From: Algibacter sp.
GTDB taxonomy: Bacteria; Bacteroidota; Bacteroidia; Flavobacteriales; Flavobacteriaceae
Assembly: GCF_029245835.1 (NCBI RefSeq)
Contig: NZ_JAQWOO010000025.1
Coordinates: 42,192 to 106,191 of the forward strand
Length of the DNA: 64,000 nt
Reading direction: 5' to 3'
Part shown: piece by piece, positions 8,360 through 17,510 of the stretch
Layout: each line of letters opens with the position of its first letter
How positions within the stretch are numbered: the stretch's first letter is position 1
Notes under the pieces: generated by a model
The model's database searches: none
The model's input: only the letters and a program-made list of their open reading frames with translations
Told to the model about the DNA's origin: nothing
Translations under genes and position numbers: made by a program

Positions 8360-9097
8360 CTACTTCATCCGTTGTCTCACAACTTCGTATAAAAAAGCAC
8401 CACAAGCCACAGAAACATTCAAAGATTCAATATCGCCTAGTAATGGCAGTTTAGCTTTAGCATCCACAACCTTTAAAGTAGAAGGGTTTATACCTCTCCC
8501 TTCCGAGCCCATAATTATGGCACAAGGTTCAACAAAAGAAACATCATATAACGTATTATTAGTCTTTTCAGTAGCAGCAATAACTTTAATACCAGAAGCC
8601 TGCATATAAAACACAGCATCTTTTATATGATCTACTTTACAAATTGGGATTTTAAAAACAGCACCAGCACTTGTTTTTATGGTGTCACCATTTACAGGTG
8701 CACCGCCTTTTTTTTGAATAATTATGCCATCAACACCAGTACATTCGGCAGTTCTAATAATGGCTCCAAAATTTCTAACATCACTTAATTGGTCTAACAA
8801 TAAAAAAAGAGGTATTTTACTAGATTCCATCACATTCATAACCAGAGTTTCCATGTCATGAAATTCAATAGGGGATATTTGAGCAACAGCACCTTGATGA
8901 TTTTTATTGGTTAGCCTATTAAGTTTTTCAATAGGCACGTAAGATTTGTTAATCGACTTTTTATTCAATAGCGACTCTAACTCGCTAAATAACTCGCCTC
9001 TTTCTCCCTTTTGTAGAAATACTTTATCAATAGTTTCACCAGCGTTTACAGCTTCTATAATAGCTCTAATACCGAATATTTGTGTTTGGTTTTCCAT
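8360..9097 (-). CDS. rlmB: 23S rRNA (guanosine-2'-O)-methyltransferase RlmB / TrmH family
   Basis: 245 aa SpoU-family methyltransferase. The N-terminal substrate-binding domain begins with FGIRAIIEAVNAGETIDKVF. The trefoil-knot SPOUT domain follows with NFGAIIRTAECTGVDG (motif 1), IMGSEGRGI (motif 2) and LNVSVACGAFLYEV (motif 3). It is predicted to methylate G2251 of 23S rRNA (E. coli numbering) using SAM. The gene lies just after the terminator of the lipoprotein gene and has a promoter-like TACCTTTA five bases before its ATG, so it is likely expressed on its own. Confidence 0.93.
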   Translation of the reverse strand: MENQTQIFGIRAIIEAVNAGETIDKVFLQKGERGELFSELESLLNKKSINKSYVPIEKLNRLTNKNHQGAVAQISPIEFHDMETLVMNVMESSKIPLFLLLDQLSDVRNFGAIIRTAECTGVDGIIIQKKGGAPVNGDTIKTSAGAVFKIPICKVDHIKDAVFYMQASGIKVIAATEKTNNTLYDVSFVEPCAIIMGSEGRGINPSTLKVVDAKAKLPLLGDIESLNVSVACGAFLYEVVRQRMK

Positions 9098-9102
9098 TGG
9101 GT

Positions 9103-9110
9103 TAAAGGTA
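9103..9110 (-). promoter_or_regulatory. Putative rlmB -7 element, near-leaderless
   Basis: On the minus strand TACCTTTA precedes ACCCA and the ATG at 9097. It matches TAnnTTTG in 7 of 8 bases and abuts the T-run of the upstream terminator. Confidence 0.4.
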
Positions 9111-9143
9111 AAAAAAAGAGACTATAATATTATAGCCTCTCTT
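9111..9143 (-). terminator. Intrinsic terminator after the Sus lipoprotein gene
   Basis: The inverted repeat reads ATTATAG and TCTCTTTTT on one side against AAAAAGAGA and CTATAAT on the other, with a 2-nt bulge and a run of seven T on the minus strand. It closes the susC-susD-lipoprotein operon and, with T-runs on both strands, may act in both directions. Confidence 0.7.
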
Positions 9144-9169
9144 TTTAAATTTAAAATTTTATGTTTTTT

Positions 9170-9904
9170 TTATTTAGTATCAAACTCCGTTGATTGGCTT
9201 GGGCCAAAGTTGCCACCACCGGAAACCTTAACTACACCCTTAACGGTTAAAGTGTAAGATCCATCCGCTGGGTCACTTAGACCATCTCCAAAATCATCTA
9301 AAATTGTGAATGTATAATCTCTACCATCACACAACGTTATAGGTTCAGAAGCTGATACTTGACCATTACTCCAGGTCCCTATTGGTTTTGAAGCAACAAC
9401 GCCACCTAAAGCATCTTTAACCTCATATCCAGTTTCACCTCCCCAGTTATCAAATATGATATCAAGAGTTACTTCTATCTCTGTACAGTTTTGGGTATAT
9501 GCTACATTTGTAGAACCTCCAAGAAAGACTCCCTCTTTTTCTTCAAAATTAAGTACAAGATTGTTAACTCCAATCCCTAAATCTACATCTGATAATGTAA
9601 TTGTAAAAGTACCTTCTTGCTTTCCACCGGGCAAAGTTACAGAACTGGGAACATCATACGATCCAGCTGCAGCGTTAGAACTTGGGTCTATAGTGACATT
9701 AAATACTCTATCTGATCCAGAAACTTTTGATGCTAAAACAACAACATCAACTGTTGTATTTCCTCCTACATCAACACCTGCTGAATAATTAGTATCAGCA
9801 AAGGTGACATAATTAAAAATATTGTCTGATAAGCTTTCTTCTTCACAGCTATTAAAAATCAATAGCGGGAGCATAATTAGTATTATAAAGAATATTTTTT
9901 TCAT
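9170..9904 (-). CDS. Sus-operon accessory lipoprotein
   Basis: 244 aa. A lipoprotein signal (hydrophobic 4-17, then IFNSC, lipidated Cys20) predicts outer-membrane attachment. Residues about 28-125 form a Calx-beta/DUF1735-like beta domain (VTFADTNYSAGVDVGG, with VTLPGGKQEGTFTITLSD). Residues about 135-240 carry ILDDFGDGLSDPADGSYTL, the D-x-FGDG-x-G-x-Y motif found in add-on domains of secreted Bacteroidota proteins. It is the third gene behind susC and susD (gap 11 bp) and so is probably a surface substrate-binding helper in the position of SusE/SusF. The substrate is not deducible. Confidence 0.75.
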   Translation of the reverse strand: MKKIFFIILIMLPLLIFNSCEEESLSDNIFNYVTFADTNYSAGVDVGGNTTVDVVVLASKVSGSDRVFNVTIDPSSNAAAGSYDVPSSVTLPGGKQEGTFTITLSDVDLGIGVNNLVLNFEEKEGVFLGGSTNVAYTQNCTEIEVTLDIIFDNWGGETGYEVKDALGGVVASKPIGTWSNGQVSASEPITLCDGRDYTFTILDDFGDGLSDPADGSYTLTVKGVVKVSGGGNFGPSQSTEFDTK

Positions 9905-9915
9905 AATTTTATTTT

Positions 9916-11385
9916 TTATGGATTTTGATCCGTAGGACCTAGATTAGGATTGGAATTTAACTCTCCTTGAGGAATTTGCATTTTGAAAAAATCACCTCCT
10001 GGCTCAATATCAACAAGACCAAAGCTTCTATGGTTAGAACCTGCTCCAGATCTGTCTAATGGTTTTTTTAGTCTTTTTAAATCAAACCAAGAAACACCTT
10101 CACCCCATAATTCTATCCTCCTTTGTAAGTAAACCTCTTCTACTAAATCCATTCCAGTATTTGTTGATTTAACATAGCCTGGATCTCTATTACTTACCAA
10201 TTCAAATAATACATCTGCTGCTGTTGCGTCACCTAATCTTGCTTTTGCTTCAGCTTCAATTAAATACATTTCGGCAGACCTCATGTATGAATAGTCTCCT
10301 TCAAAAAATGTTTCGTCAATAAACTTAACGTTAGCATACCCTATATATCCATCACTAGCTGGAAAATCTGGATTGCCTGCAACAGGATCAATCCAAGCAT
10401 CTCTTCTTAGATCTGTAAGAGGAATTTGTTCATATAATCTAGCCTCTATCATTTTAAATCCAAATCCAAAACCTACACCACCATAACCGCCAGCGGTGCT
10501 ATCAAAATGTGAAAAGAACGAAATAAAAGTTGTAGATGTTAAATTATCAATATCTGCACCCCACATCCATTCTACATTGTTGATGTCATCCCAACCATCC
10601 GTAGCATATGTATCTCCTGGCATTAATGAATAACCAGATTTGGCATCTTCTGCATTGTCTGCGGCTAATTGCCATTTACCAGTTTCTAAGTATACATTGG
10701 CTAAAAAGCCTTGTACAACACTTTGATCAATTTCTTGTTTATTAGCTCTAGAATAACCTTCTAATAATGCTTTCGCTGATTCTAAATCAGGAATAATTTG
10801 ATCATATACATCTTGTACAGTTCCCCTTCCTTTTCCATCAAAATCTATTCGATCTGTAAGTGGTACTCCAGGTGAGCTTTGATTCCCGATATAAGTATCT
10901 GAGTATACTCTAACTAAATTGAATAATGCAAAAGATCGAATGGCTAAAGCTTGCCCCAAAAGCGCATCTTCAGTTGCATTTCTATCTCCTAAATTTTGTA
11001 AGCCATTTATTACGCTATTAGCGTCTGCTATGGCTGTATAATAAGTATTCCAAACTATATTGGTTCTACTACTGGTTTGTTGTCTACCATTATAGTTATA
11101 TAAAAATATATACCAATTAAAGTTATTTAAAACTATATCTTGCCCCATCATGTCTGTTATAGCCATAATTCCTTTTTGGCCATAATCTACATCAACTCTA
11201 GCAGGGTTTCCAATACCATTAGTTCTTAAATTAGCATAAATACCCCGTAAAATAGCTTGATTAGCAGCGGGTGTTGAAGCAACTTGTTCAGTCGATATAG
11301 AATTTGCAGGTTCTGTATCTAGAAAGTCATCTTCACAGCTGTAAAGACCAACTATTATAATAAATAAAAATATAAACTTTTTCAT
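9916..11385 (-). CDS. SusD/RagB-family outer-membrane lipoprotein
   Basis: 489 aa. The lipoprotein signal ends at Cys17 (LYSCEDDFLDTEP). The early NSISTEQVASTPAANQAILRG region, the TPR-like helices (LGQALAIRSFALFNLVRVYSDTY) and the C-terminal YLIEAEAKARLGD plus LQRRIELWGEG are typical of SusD. These proteins sit as a lid on the SusC-type transporter and bind the incoming oligosaccharide or peptide outside the cell. It starts 6 bp after susC and ends 11 bp before the accessory lipoprotein. The substrate class is not visible, as no glycoside hydrolase or protease gene is adjacent. Confidence 0.93.
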   Translation of the reverse strand: MKKFIFLFIIIVGLYSCEDDFLDTEPANSISTEQVASTPAANQAILRGIYANLRTNGIGNPARVDVDYGQKGIMAITDMMGQDIVLNNFNWYIFLYNYNGRQQTSSRTNIVWNTYYTAIADANSVINGLQNLGDRNATEDALLGQALAIRSFALFNLVRVYSDTYIGNQSSPGVPLTDRIDFDGKGRGTVQDVYDQIIPDLESAKALLEGYSRANKQEIDQSVVQGFLANVYLETGKWQLAADNAEDAKSGYSLMPGDTYATDGWDDINNVEWMWGADIDNLTSTTFISFFSHFDSTAGGYGGVGFGFGFKMIEARLYEQIPLTDLRRDAWIDPVAGNPDFPASDGYIGYANVKFIDETFFEGDYSYMRSAEMYLIEAEAKARLGDATAADVLFELVSNRDPGYVKSTNTGMDLVEEVYLQRRIELWGEGVSWFDLKRLKKPLDRSGAGSNHRSFGLVDIEPGGDFFKMQIPQGELNSNPNLGPTDQNP

Positions 11386-11391
11386 AATTTT

Positions 11392-14300
11392 TTAAAAATT
11401 AACTGTTAAACCAAGAGATGTTGTTCTTGCTAGACCAAATTCGTTTACTGCATTACCAGTAATACTTAATCTTGGGTCATAACCTTGTCTAGCTTTAGAC
11501 CATAAATGTAAGTTATTACCAGTAGCATAAATCTTTAGACCGGTAATACGTAATTTGTCTAATAATTTACCATCAAAATTGTAACTAAGTGTTACATTCT
11601 GTAAATTTAAATATGAGGCATCTACTAAAAAGAATGAAGAAGTACCTGCCTGATTGATATCATTAATGTCTAGCCTAGGAATTAGAGCTGTTCTGTTTTC
11701 AGGTGTCCATGAATTAAATACGTCATTGTGGAAATTATCTCCAGCAGAAGTAGTGCCTAATAAGTTTTGGTAAACCCCATCATAACCATATCCTCCTATT
11801 TGATAAGCAAAAGCTACACCAAGAGAGAAATTCTTATATGAAAGATTTGTAGAGAGGCCCCCATAAACATCAGGAATCGCAGATTTGCCAACAAAATTTT
11901 CTGTAGCATTTACACGATCATTAGTTATTTCTCTTTCTCCTGTAGGTTCACCGTTTGTATCCAACACATCTGTAAACCATAAACCATCACCATTACTTGG
12001 ATCTACTCCAGCCCATTCACGCATAAAGTAATCATATCTAGATTTACCTTGTTGCAATCTAAAAAGACCATCATCAATAAATTCTTCAGGTAGTCTAGTT
12101 AACTCATTTTTATAATGAGTACCATTAATAGCTAGTGACCATTGAAAGTCATCATTTACAATGATATCACCACTAATTTCAACTTCAATACCTTTGTTTT
12201 CCATATCACCAACATTAGCAGGTTTGGTTCCAACCCCATCACTTTGTGCTAATGGTTCAAAAAACAATAAGTCATCTACATCTCTGATAAAATATTCAGC
12301 ATTTAGTCTTAGTCTGTTATCGAATAAACCAAGTTCAAATCCTGCATTCAGATTTGTTGATGTTTCCCAAACCAAATCTTCATTTCCTAGCTGAAAAAAG
12401 GTGATACCAGGAATATTTCCACCAGCATTGATTATATCAAATTGATCAGTGTAAGCGTAATAGTTTCTATTATCTGTATCACCAACTATGGTTCTATTAT
12501 CTTCGTACAAAATAGCATCATTACCTTGTTGTCCAAAACTTGCTTTTAGCCTAAAGTTATTAATCCAAGACACATCAAGAAAGTTTTCTTTGTGAACAGA
12601 CCAAGCTGCACCTAGACCATAAAAATTACCCCATCTATTATCAGGGCTAAAAACTGAAGACCCATCTCTTCTGAAACTGGCATTAATAAAATATTTATCA
12701 TCAAAGTCATAAGTTAACCTTGATAAATAGCCTTCAACTACATAATCTTTTTGGTAACCTGTCAAAAATTGTATGTTAGCTCCGTTGTTAACTACTGGTA
12801 AACCTGTTATCACTGTTTCAGTAACCTGGCCTGCTAATAGTTTGAAGTTGTAATCATTACTTTCATGACCTAATAATACAGAAATACTATGCTTTCCAAT
12901 ATCTTTATTCCAATTTAAAAGTTGTTGATGCGCTATTGTTATACCTCTATTAGAACGTGAAGTAATTCTTCCGTTAGCGTTAAAAGCATCTCCACCTTCA
13001 GCAGTGGCAAATCTGCTTATATTTGCAGATGTTAAATCAGCAGATAAATTATATATAAACTCAAAGTCTTTTAAGAACTTAACAGAAGCACTAAATCTTC
13101 CTGAAAAGTTATCAGAATTGTTATCGTTTACATCCAACTGACTGGTTCCTACAGGGTTAGATAGTGATTTAAAACTGGGCCTTGTACCAACAGATCCTCC
13201 AGTACCCAATCCAAAGTCAAAAACTCTATTGCCGTTGGAGTCTAATACTAAATTTCCACTGGCATCACGACCATAAACGGGATATATAGGAGCGGTTCCT
13301 CTAGCCCAACCTGCTATATTACTAACATTTCCAGAAGTAAAACCGCCTAATGGGTTGTCTGCTACTGTATTAGAGTAATTAATGCCAGCATTAAATTTTA
13401 ACCAGTCTTTAGGTTTGTATTCGGTGTTCAATCGAGCGGTAACACGTTCAAAACCTGAATTAACAATAATACCCTCATCCTCTAGATGACCCAAAGAGAA
13501 AAAAGAACTTATTTTATCATTACGAAATCGAAGGCTTAAGTAATTTTCATGTCTTACACCTGTTAAATAGGATTCATCTATCCAACTGTCTTGATACAAT
13601 AAGTTTGCATTTGGGTTAATATTCCCTGTTATTGGGTCTATGATTTGGTCTTCAGACACATCATAACTGTTATATCCAAGTGGGAAGTTTGGATTTGAAA
13701 CTATGTTAGAAGCTGCCGCATTAGCTGCTGCTGCTGCTGATAGACCGTTGTTTATTAAGTCAAGCCTAGTTCTGTCAAAAACGGCTTCATAATAACGCCC
13801 CGACTCTGTTATGATGTCATATTCAGGAACAGCCCTGTTGTTAAAACCAACTTTTGTATCAAAAGTTACCTCTAAACTTTCTGATAAACCTTTTTTTGTA
13901 GTTATGATAACAACACCATTAGCACCTCTACTTCCATAAAGGGCATTTGCTGAAGCATCTTTTAAGAAAGACATTGCTTCAATATCTTGTGGGTTAATTG
14001 AGTTTAAATTTCCATTAAAAACAACACCGTCTACAACATATAATGGAGCACTTGATGAATTAATAGATCCGATACCTCTAAACCTTACTGTTGGATCAGC
14101 TCCAGGAGCACCAGACTGATTGATAATTTGTACACCTGCTACTTGACCTACCAAACCTTGTACAACCGATGCCGTAGGTATATCTGATAGCTGTTCAGTT
14201 TTTATTGTTGTAACAGATCCAGTTATTTCTTCTTTTTTTTGTGTACCATATGCTACAACCACAACCTCTTCTAAGGCTGAGGCGCTTTCTTGCATTGTAA

Positions 14301-14577
14301 CATTAATTGTATTCGAAGAACCAACCGTTACCTCTTGAGTTTTGTACCCAACAAAACTATATACAAGAGTTGCCCCCGTATTAGTTGAAATTGAATATTT
14401 ACCATCAAAATCTGTAGACGTCCCTGATGAGGTACCTTTTAATAAGACTGTCGCTCCAGGAAGCGGTAATCCAGAATCATCTGAAACCGTACCTGAAATT
14501 GTCTTTCCTTGTGCAAACGTTAGTTGCACGACCAACACTAGTAATAGCGTTAGAATTCCACTAAACTTTCTTTTCAT
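11392..14577 (-). CDS. SusC/RagA-family TonB-dependent outer-membrane transporter
   Basis: 1061 aa from the ATG at 14577; the frame extends upstream to a TTG, but the signal peptide (MKRKFSGILTLLLVLVVQ, cleaved after FAQG) fixes the start here. Order: CarboxypepD_reg-like domain (about 25-105, with GLPLPGATVLLKGTS and SFVGYKT), TonB box EEVVVVAYG, plug (about 110-240, with RGIGSINSSSAPLYVVDG and NALYGSRGANGVVIITTK), then a beta-barrel ending in an aromatic residue (LGLTVNF). It imports a substrate captured by the SusD partner, using TonB-ExbBD energy. First gene of a three-gene operon. Confidence 0.96.
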   Translation of the reverse strand: MKRKFSGILTLLLVLVVQLTFAQGKTISGTVSDDSGLPLPGATVLLKGTSSGTSTDFDGKYSISTNTGATLVYSFVGYKTQEVTVGSSNTINVTMQESASALEEVVVVAYGTQKKEEITGSVTTIKTEQLSDIPTASVVQGLVGQVAGVQIINQSGAPGADPTVRFRGIGSINSSSAPLYVVDGVVFNGNLNSINPQDIEAMSFLKDASANALYGSRGANGVVIITTKKGLSESLEVTFDTKVGFNNRAVPEYDIITESGRYYEAVFDRTRLDLINNGLSAAAAANAAASNIVSNPNFPLGYNSYDVSEDQIIDPITGNINPNANLLYQDSWIDESYLTGVRHENYLSLRFRNDKISSFFSLGHLEDEGIIVNSGFERVTARLNTEYKPKDWLKFNAGINYSNTVADNPLGGFTSGNVSNIAGWARGTAPIYPVYGRDASGNLVLDSNGNRVFDFGLGTGGSVGTRPSFKSLSNPVGTSQLDVNDNNSDNFSGRFSASVKFLKDFEFIYNLSADLTSANISRFATAEGGDAFNANGRITSRSNRGITIAHQQLLNWNKDIGKHSISVLLGHESNDYNFKLLAGQVTETVITGLPVVNNGANIQFLTGYQKDYVVEGYLSRLTYDFDDKYFINASFRRDGSSVFSPDNRWGNFYGLGAAWSVHKENFLDVSWINNFRLKASFGQQGNDAILYEDNRTIVGDTDNRNYYAYTDQFDIINAGGNIPGITFFQLGNEDLVWETSTNLNAGFELGLFDNRLRLNAEYFIRDVDDLLFFEPLAQSDGVGTKPANVGDMENKGIEVEISGDIIVNDDFQWSLAINGTHYKNELTRLPEEFIDDGLFRLQQGKSRYDYFMREWAGVDPSNGDGLWFTDVLDTNGEPTGEREITNDRVNATENFVGKSAIPDVYGGLSTNLSYKNFSLGVAFAYQIGGYGYDGVYQNLLGTTSAGDNFHNDVFNSWTPENRTALIPRLDINDINQAGTSSFFLVDASYLNLQNVTLSYNFDGKLLDKLRITGLKIYATGNNLHLWSKARQGYDPRLSITGNAVNEFGLARTTSLGLTVNF

Positions 14578-14604
14578 TTTATAATTATTTGAATTAGTCA
14601 AGTC

Positions 14605-14636
14605 CAAAAATCATAAAATAAAGTTAATAAAACAAT
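14605..14636 (-). promoter_or_regulatory. Putative susC operon promoter
   Basis: On the minus strand ATTG (14636-14633), 20 nt, then GATTTTTG (14612-14605): one mismatch to TAnnTTTG and one to TTTG. It would give a leader of about 25 nt before the susC ATG at 14577. Confidence 0.4.
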
Positions 14637-14694
14637 AAATAATGGTTAAAATTTGATAAAAAGGGCGAATTTTTAAGAAAATGATAATTTGAAA

Positions 14695-16389
14695 CTAGAA
14701 ATTAGCAGTCAAACTGATGTGTATTTTAGAATTTGCCAGTTTAAATTGTGTATTCTCATTTTTACCATTGGCGTAGTTGAATCTTAATAATCCTGCATTT
14801 GTAAGAATTCCAAACCCAAACCCATATCCAAATAATTTTTCTTTAGCGTTTGATATTTGATTTTCAAAATAACCAGCATCTATAATACTATGAATATAGA
14901 TTGCGTTATTTAGTTTAAATCTATACTCTGTGTTAATAATGCCATAAAGTGAGGCAAAAATACTGTTCTCTTCAAAACCTCTTATAGAATTAATACCTCC
15001 AAATCTTAATAATTCATTCTCAAAATAGGAATCAGATATCAAGTTCGATCCATTAACTCGTATGAAAATACTATTTTTCGGGTTTAAACTGAATATTTTT
15101 AGTGCATCTAAGGAGTATTGAGATTGATTTTCTGAATTTGAAATGGTTTTTCTTTTTCCGAATCCAGCTTCTAAATATAGTTTTGACTGAATTGGGAAAA
15201 GGATATCATTGATTTTTGGTTTTAAAAATTGGTATGCCAAAGTGTAATATTGCGTTTTGTAATCTGAAATAATTGAAGTTGTATTTTCGGTAAGAAGATT
15301 ATTTGATTCTGTGGAAACAATCCCCCCATAGATTTTGTTTTTAGAATTTATTTGATAATGTAATCGAGCAGATTGATTAACTGTTGTGAATGAAGAGTCT
15401 CTTTTGAAAATCCTTAAAAGTAAATCTGCTCCAATTGGTGTTCTAAATAAATAAGGTAATGAAATGTCTGCTTCGAATGTTTTTTGGTCGTTTTCATCAC
15501 TCTTATATAATAGTCTAAATGACTCTCCAAAATTTAAATTATTTATAAGGTTTAAGTTTAAGTAGCCATCAAATTCTAATTTATTTGTGTCTTCATTGGT
15601 GCCAAAACCTAAAAAACCATCAAAAGTATTGCTTTTAGCTTTTTCAAGATATAGATATAAGGTTGTCGAATCTTTTAAAAACAAAACCTCAGGAGGCTTA
15701 ATCTCATTGGCGAAATTTAAATTATTTAATTGTTCTGTTTTTTCTTTAATAGTTTTTAAATCGAAAACTTGTTCGGGCTTTATTTTTAAAAAATGAGTTA
15801 AATAAGATTTCGGGAAGTTTTCGTAACCTTTAATAATAATGGTATTGATTATTCTTTTTTCTTCAGAGGCATCAATAGTTAAATACGCTTTTAAATTTGA
15901 TGAGTCCTTTATAGTGATATCTGATAATTGTAATTTAGAAAATGGGAAGCCTTTTTTTGAAATTTCAGAATTTATTATACTTAGCGCATTTTCAACCTCT
16001 GGAAAATTCAAGATAAAATAATCATCAAACACCTCTTTTGAAACTAAGTTTAAAGTGGGGAAGTCAATATCCGTTTTATTGAAGTGTATATATAAGGACT
16101 TGAATTTGTTTTTTAAATGAACTTGAGATTGGAAAGTTGTGTCGTTTATTTTTTTTATTTTTTTTATTTCATTTTCAATATAGCCCATATTGAAAAGCGT
16201 GTTTTGAAGATTATCAATTTCTGATTTAATAGAAATGTAGTCTCTGTGACTTTTTAAATAGCCTAATGAATCGATAATACTAGTTTCAATAACATTCTTG
16301 CCATCAATTTTAAATGTTAAATTCTGACAAAACCCTGTTGAAGAAGAAAACATGAATATGATAAGAATGTAAAAAGAAGTTTTTTGCAC
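14695..16389 (-). CDS. Omp85-superfamily outer-membrane protein (BamA/TamA-like)
   Basis: 564 aa from a GTG at 16389; the in-frame codons upstream reach a stop with no ATG, and a signal peptide (hydrophobic 5-20, ending TGFCQN) follows directly. The first 250 residues look like POTRA repeats (TIIIKGYENFPKSYLTHFLKI is a typical strand-helix unit). The rest is a 16-strand-type barrel with the conserved L6 motif RGF in GGINSIRGFEENS and a C-terminal Phe (ISLTANF). It is too short to be the main BamA and is one of the extra Omp85 proteins common in Bacteroidota. Its client is unknown. It precedes susC by 117 bp on the same strand, but susC has its own promoter-like site. Confidence 0.8.
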   Translation of the reverse strand: MQKTSFYILIIFMFSSSTGFCQNLTFKIDGKNVIETSIIDSLGYLKSHRDYISIKSEIDNLQNTLFNMGYIENEIKKIKKINDTTFQSQVHLKNKFKSLYIHFNKTDIDFPTLNLVSKEVFDDYFILNFPEVENALSIINSEISKKGFPFSKLQLSDITIKDSSNLKAYLTIDASEEKRIINTIIIKGYENFPKSYLTHFLKIKPEQVFDLKTIKEKTEQLNNLNFANEIKPPEVLFLKDSTTLYLYLEKAKSNTFDGFLGFGTNEDTNKLEFDGYLNLNLINNLNFGESFRLLYKSDENDQKTFEADISLPYLFRTPIGADLLLRIFKRDSSFTTVNQSARLHYQINSKNKIYGGIVSTESNNLLTENTTSIISDYKTQYYTLAYQFLKPKINDILFPIQSKLYLEAGFGKRKTISNSENQSQYSLDALKIFSLNPKNSIFIRVNGSNLISDSYFENELLRFGGINSIRGFEENSIFASLYGIINTEYRFKLNNAIYIHSIIDAGYFENQISNAKEKLFGYGFGFGILTNAGLLRFNYANGKNENTQFKLANSKIHISLTANF

Positions 16390-16492
16390 GATTTTGACTG
16401 CTATTTTTTCTGTAAATCTAACGGAAAATCTAAGCTTATAATATACCTAATGTTATTATTTTTGAAAACTCTTAAAAATTAATCAATTAGGA

Positions 16493-16523
16493 TTTGAATT
16501 CTAAATTTTAATTTCTACATTTG
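16493..16523 (+). promoter_or_regulatory. Promoter of the str operon (rpsL)
   Basis: An exact match to the Bacteroidota housekeeping promoter: TTTG at 16493-16496, 19 nt, then TACATTTG at 16516-16523. A small hairpin (CCTCTT at 16528-16533 with AAGAGG at 16537-16542) lies at the predicted transcript start, followed by an AT-rich leader to the rpsL ATG at 16568. Confidence 0.85.
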
Positions 16524-16567
16524 CACCCCTCTTAAAAAGAGGATAATAAAAATTATATATAATATAT

Positions 16568-16942
16568 ATGCCAACAATTTCGCAATTAGTAAGAAAAGGA
16601 AGAGCCAAAATAACCAAGAAGAGTAAATCGGCTGCTTTAGATTCTTGTCCGCAAAGACGTGGTGTGTGTACTCGTGTTTACACAACAACTCCAAAAAAGC
16701 CTAACTCAGCAATGCGTAAGGTAGCAAGGGTTCGTTTAACAAACGGCAACGAGGTTAATGCATACATCGGTGGTGAAGGACACAATCTGCAAGAGCACTC
16801 GATAGTATTGGTTAGAGGTGGAAGGGTAAAAGATTTACCAGGAGTTAGATATCACATTGTACGTGGTGCTTTAGACACAGCAGGTGTTTCAGGCAGAACG
16901 CAACGTAGATCTAAGTATGGTGCAAAACGCCCTAAGAAGTAA
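16568..16942 (+). CDS. rpsL: 30S ribosomal protein S12
   Basis: 124 aa, full length. [12 protein letters not shown] (Lys43 region) and [15 protein letters not shown] carry the residues of the decoding centre; both are wild type in form, so no streptomycin-resistance change is evident. First gene of the str operon behind an exact consensus promoter. An 85-bp spacer with 7-nt repeats separates it from rpsG, which is longer than most gaps in this cluster. Confidence 0.98.
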   Translation: MPTISQLVRKGRAKITKKSKSAALDSCPQRRGVCTRVYTTTPKKPNSAMRKVARVRLTNGNEVNAYIGGEGHNLQEHSIVLVRGGRVKDLPGVRYHIVRGALDTAGVSGRTQRRSKYGAKRPKK

Positions 16943-16948
16943 AACAAA

Positions 16949-17020
16949 GTTAAAAGTGAAAAGTTAAAAGTTAATAGTTTGAAAAAGCTAATAACCAATA
17001 ACCAATAACAAACAACTTAA
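16949..17020. repeat. Heptad-periodic spacer between rpsL and rpsG
   Basis: Units GTTAAAA, GTGAAAA, GTTAAAA, GTTAATA are followed by CTAATAA, CCAATAA, CCAATAA, CAAACAA, each 7 nt. It lies inside an operon, ahead of the rpsG start at 17028. Confidence 0.65.
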
Positions 17021-17027
17021 AGAAGAC

Positions 17028-17504
17028 ATGAGAAAAAGAGCAGCAAAAAAGAGACCGCTTTTACCAGATCCAAAATTTAACGACCAGTTAGTAACGCGTT
17101 TCGTTAATATGATGATGTGGGATGGAAAAAAGTCTGTCGCTTTTAAAGTATTCTACGATGCTATTGATATTGTAGATTCAAAAAAAACTGATGAAGAAAA
17201 AACAGGTTTAGAAATCTGGAAAGATGGATTATCAAATGTGATGCCTCACGTAGAAGTTCGTAGTCGTCGTGTTGGTGGAGCAACATTTCAAATACCAATG
17301 CAAATTCGTCCAGACCGTAAAGTTTCTACAGCAATGAAATGGTTAATTAGCTATGCCCGCAAAAGAAACGAAAAATCTATGGCATTGCGTTTAGCTTCAG
17401 AAATTTTAGCAGCAGCTAAAGAAGAAGGAGCAGCGGTAAAGAAAAGAGTTGATACTCATAAAATGGCAGAAGCAAACAAAGCATTCTCTCACTTTAGATT
17501 TTAA
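17028..17504 (+). CDS. rpsG: 30S ribosomal protein S7
   Basis: 158 aa. [19 protein letters not shown] opens the protein and [17 protein letters not shown] is the conserved S7 core. It nucleates assembly of the 30S head by binding the 3' major domain of 16S rRNA. It lies 6 bp ahead of fusA. In E. coli S7 represses this operon by binding the rpsL-rpsG spacer; here that spacer is made of heptad repeats, so conservation of that control is unclear. Confidence 0.98.
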   Translation: MRKRAAKKRPLLPDPKFNDQLVTRFVNMMMWDGKKSVAFKVFYDAIDIVDSKKTDEEKTGLEIWKDGLSNVMPHVEVRSRRVGGATFQIPMQIRPDRKVSTAMKWLISYARKRNEKSMALRLASEILAAAKEEGAAVKKRVDTHKMAEANKAFSHFRF

Positions 17505-17510
17505 TAGGAA

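Noticed and set aside
14342..14584. Plus-strand open frame opposite the start of susC
   Set aside because: Shadow of the CarboxypepD_reg and signal region of susC; no family likeness and no promoter.
11392..14607. Assigning a sugar substrate to the SusCD pair
   Set aside because: No enzyme, regulator or binding motif in the window indicates a substrate.
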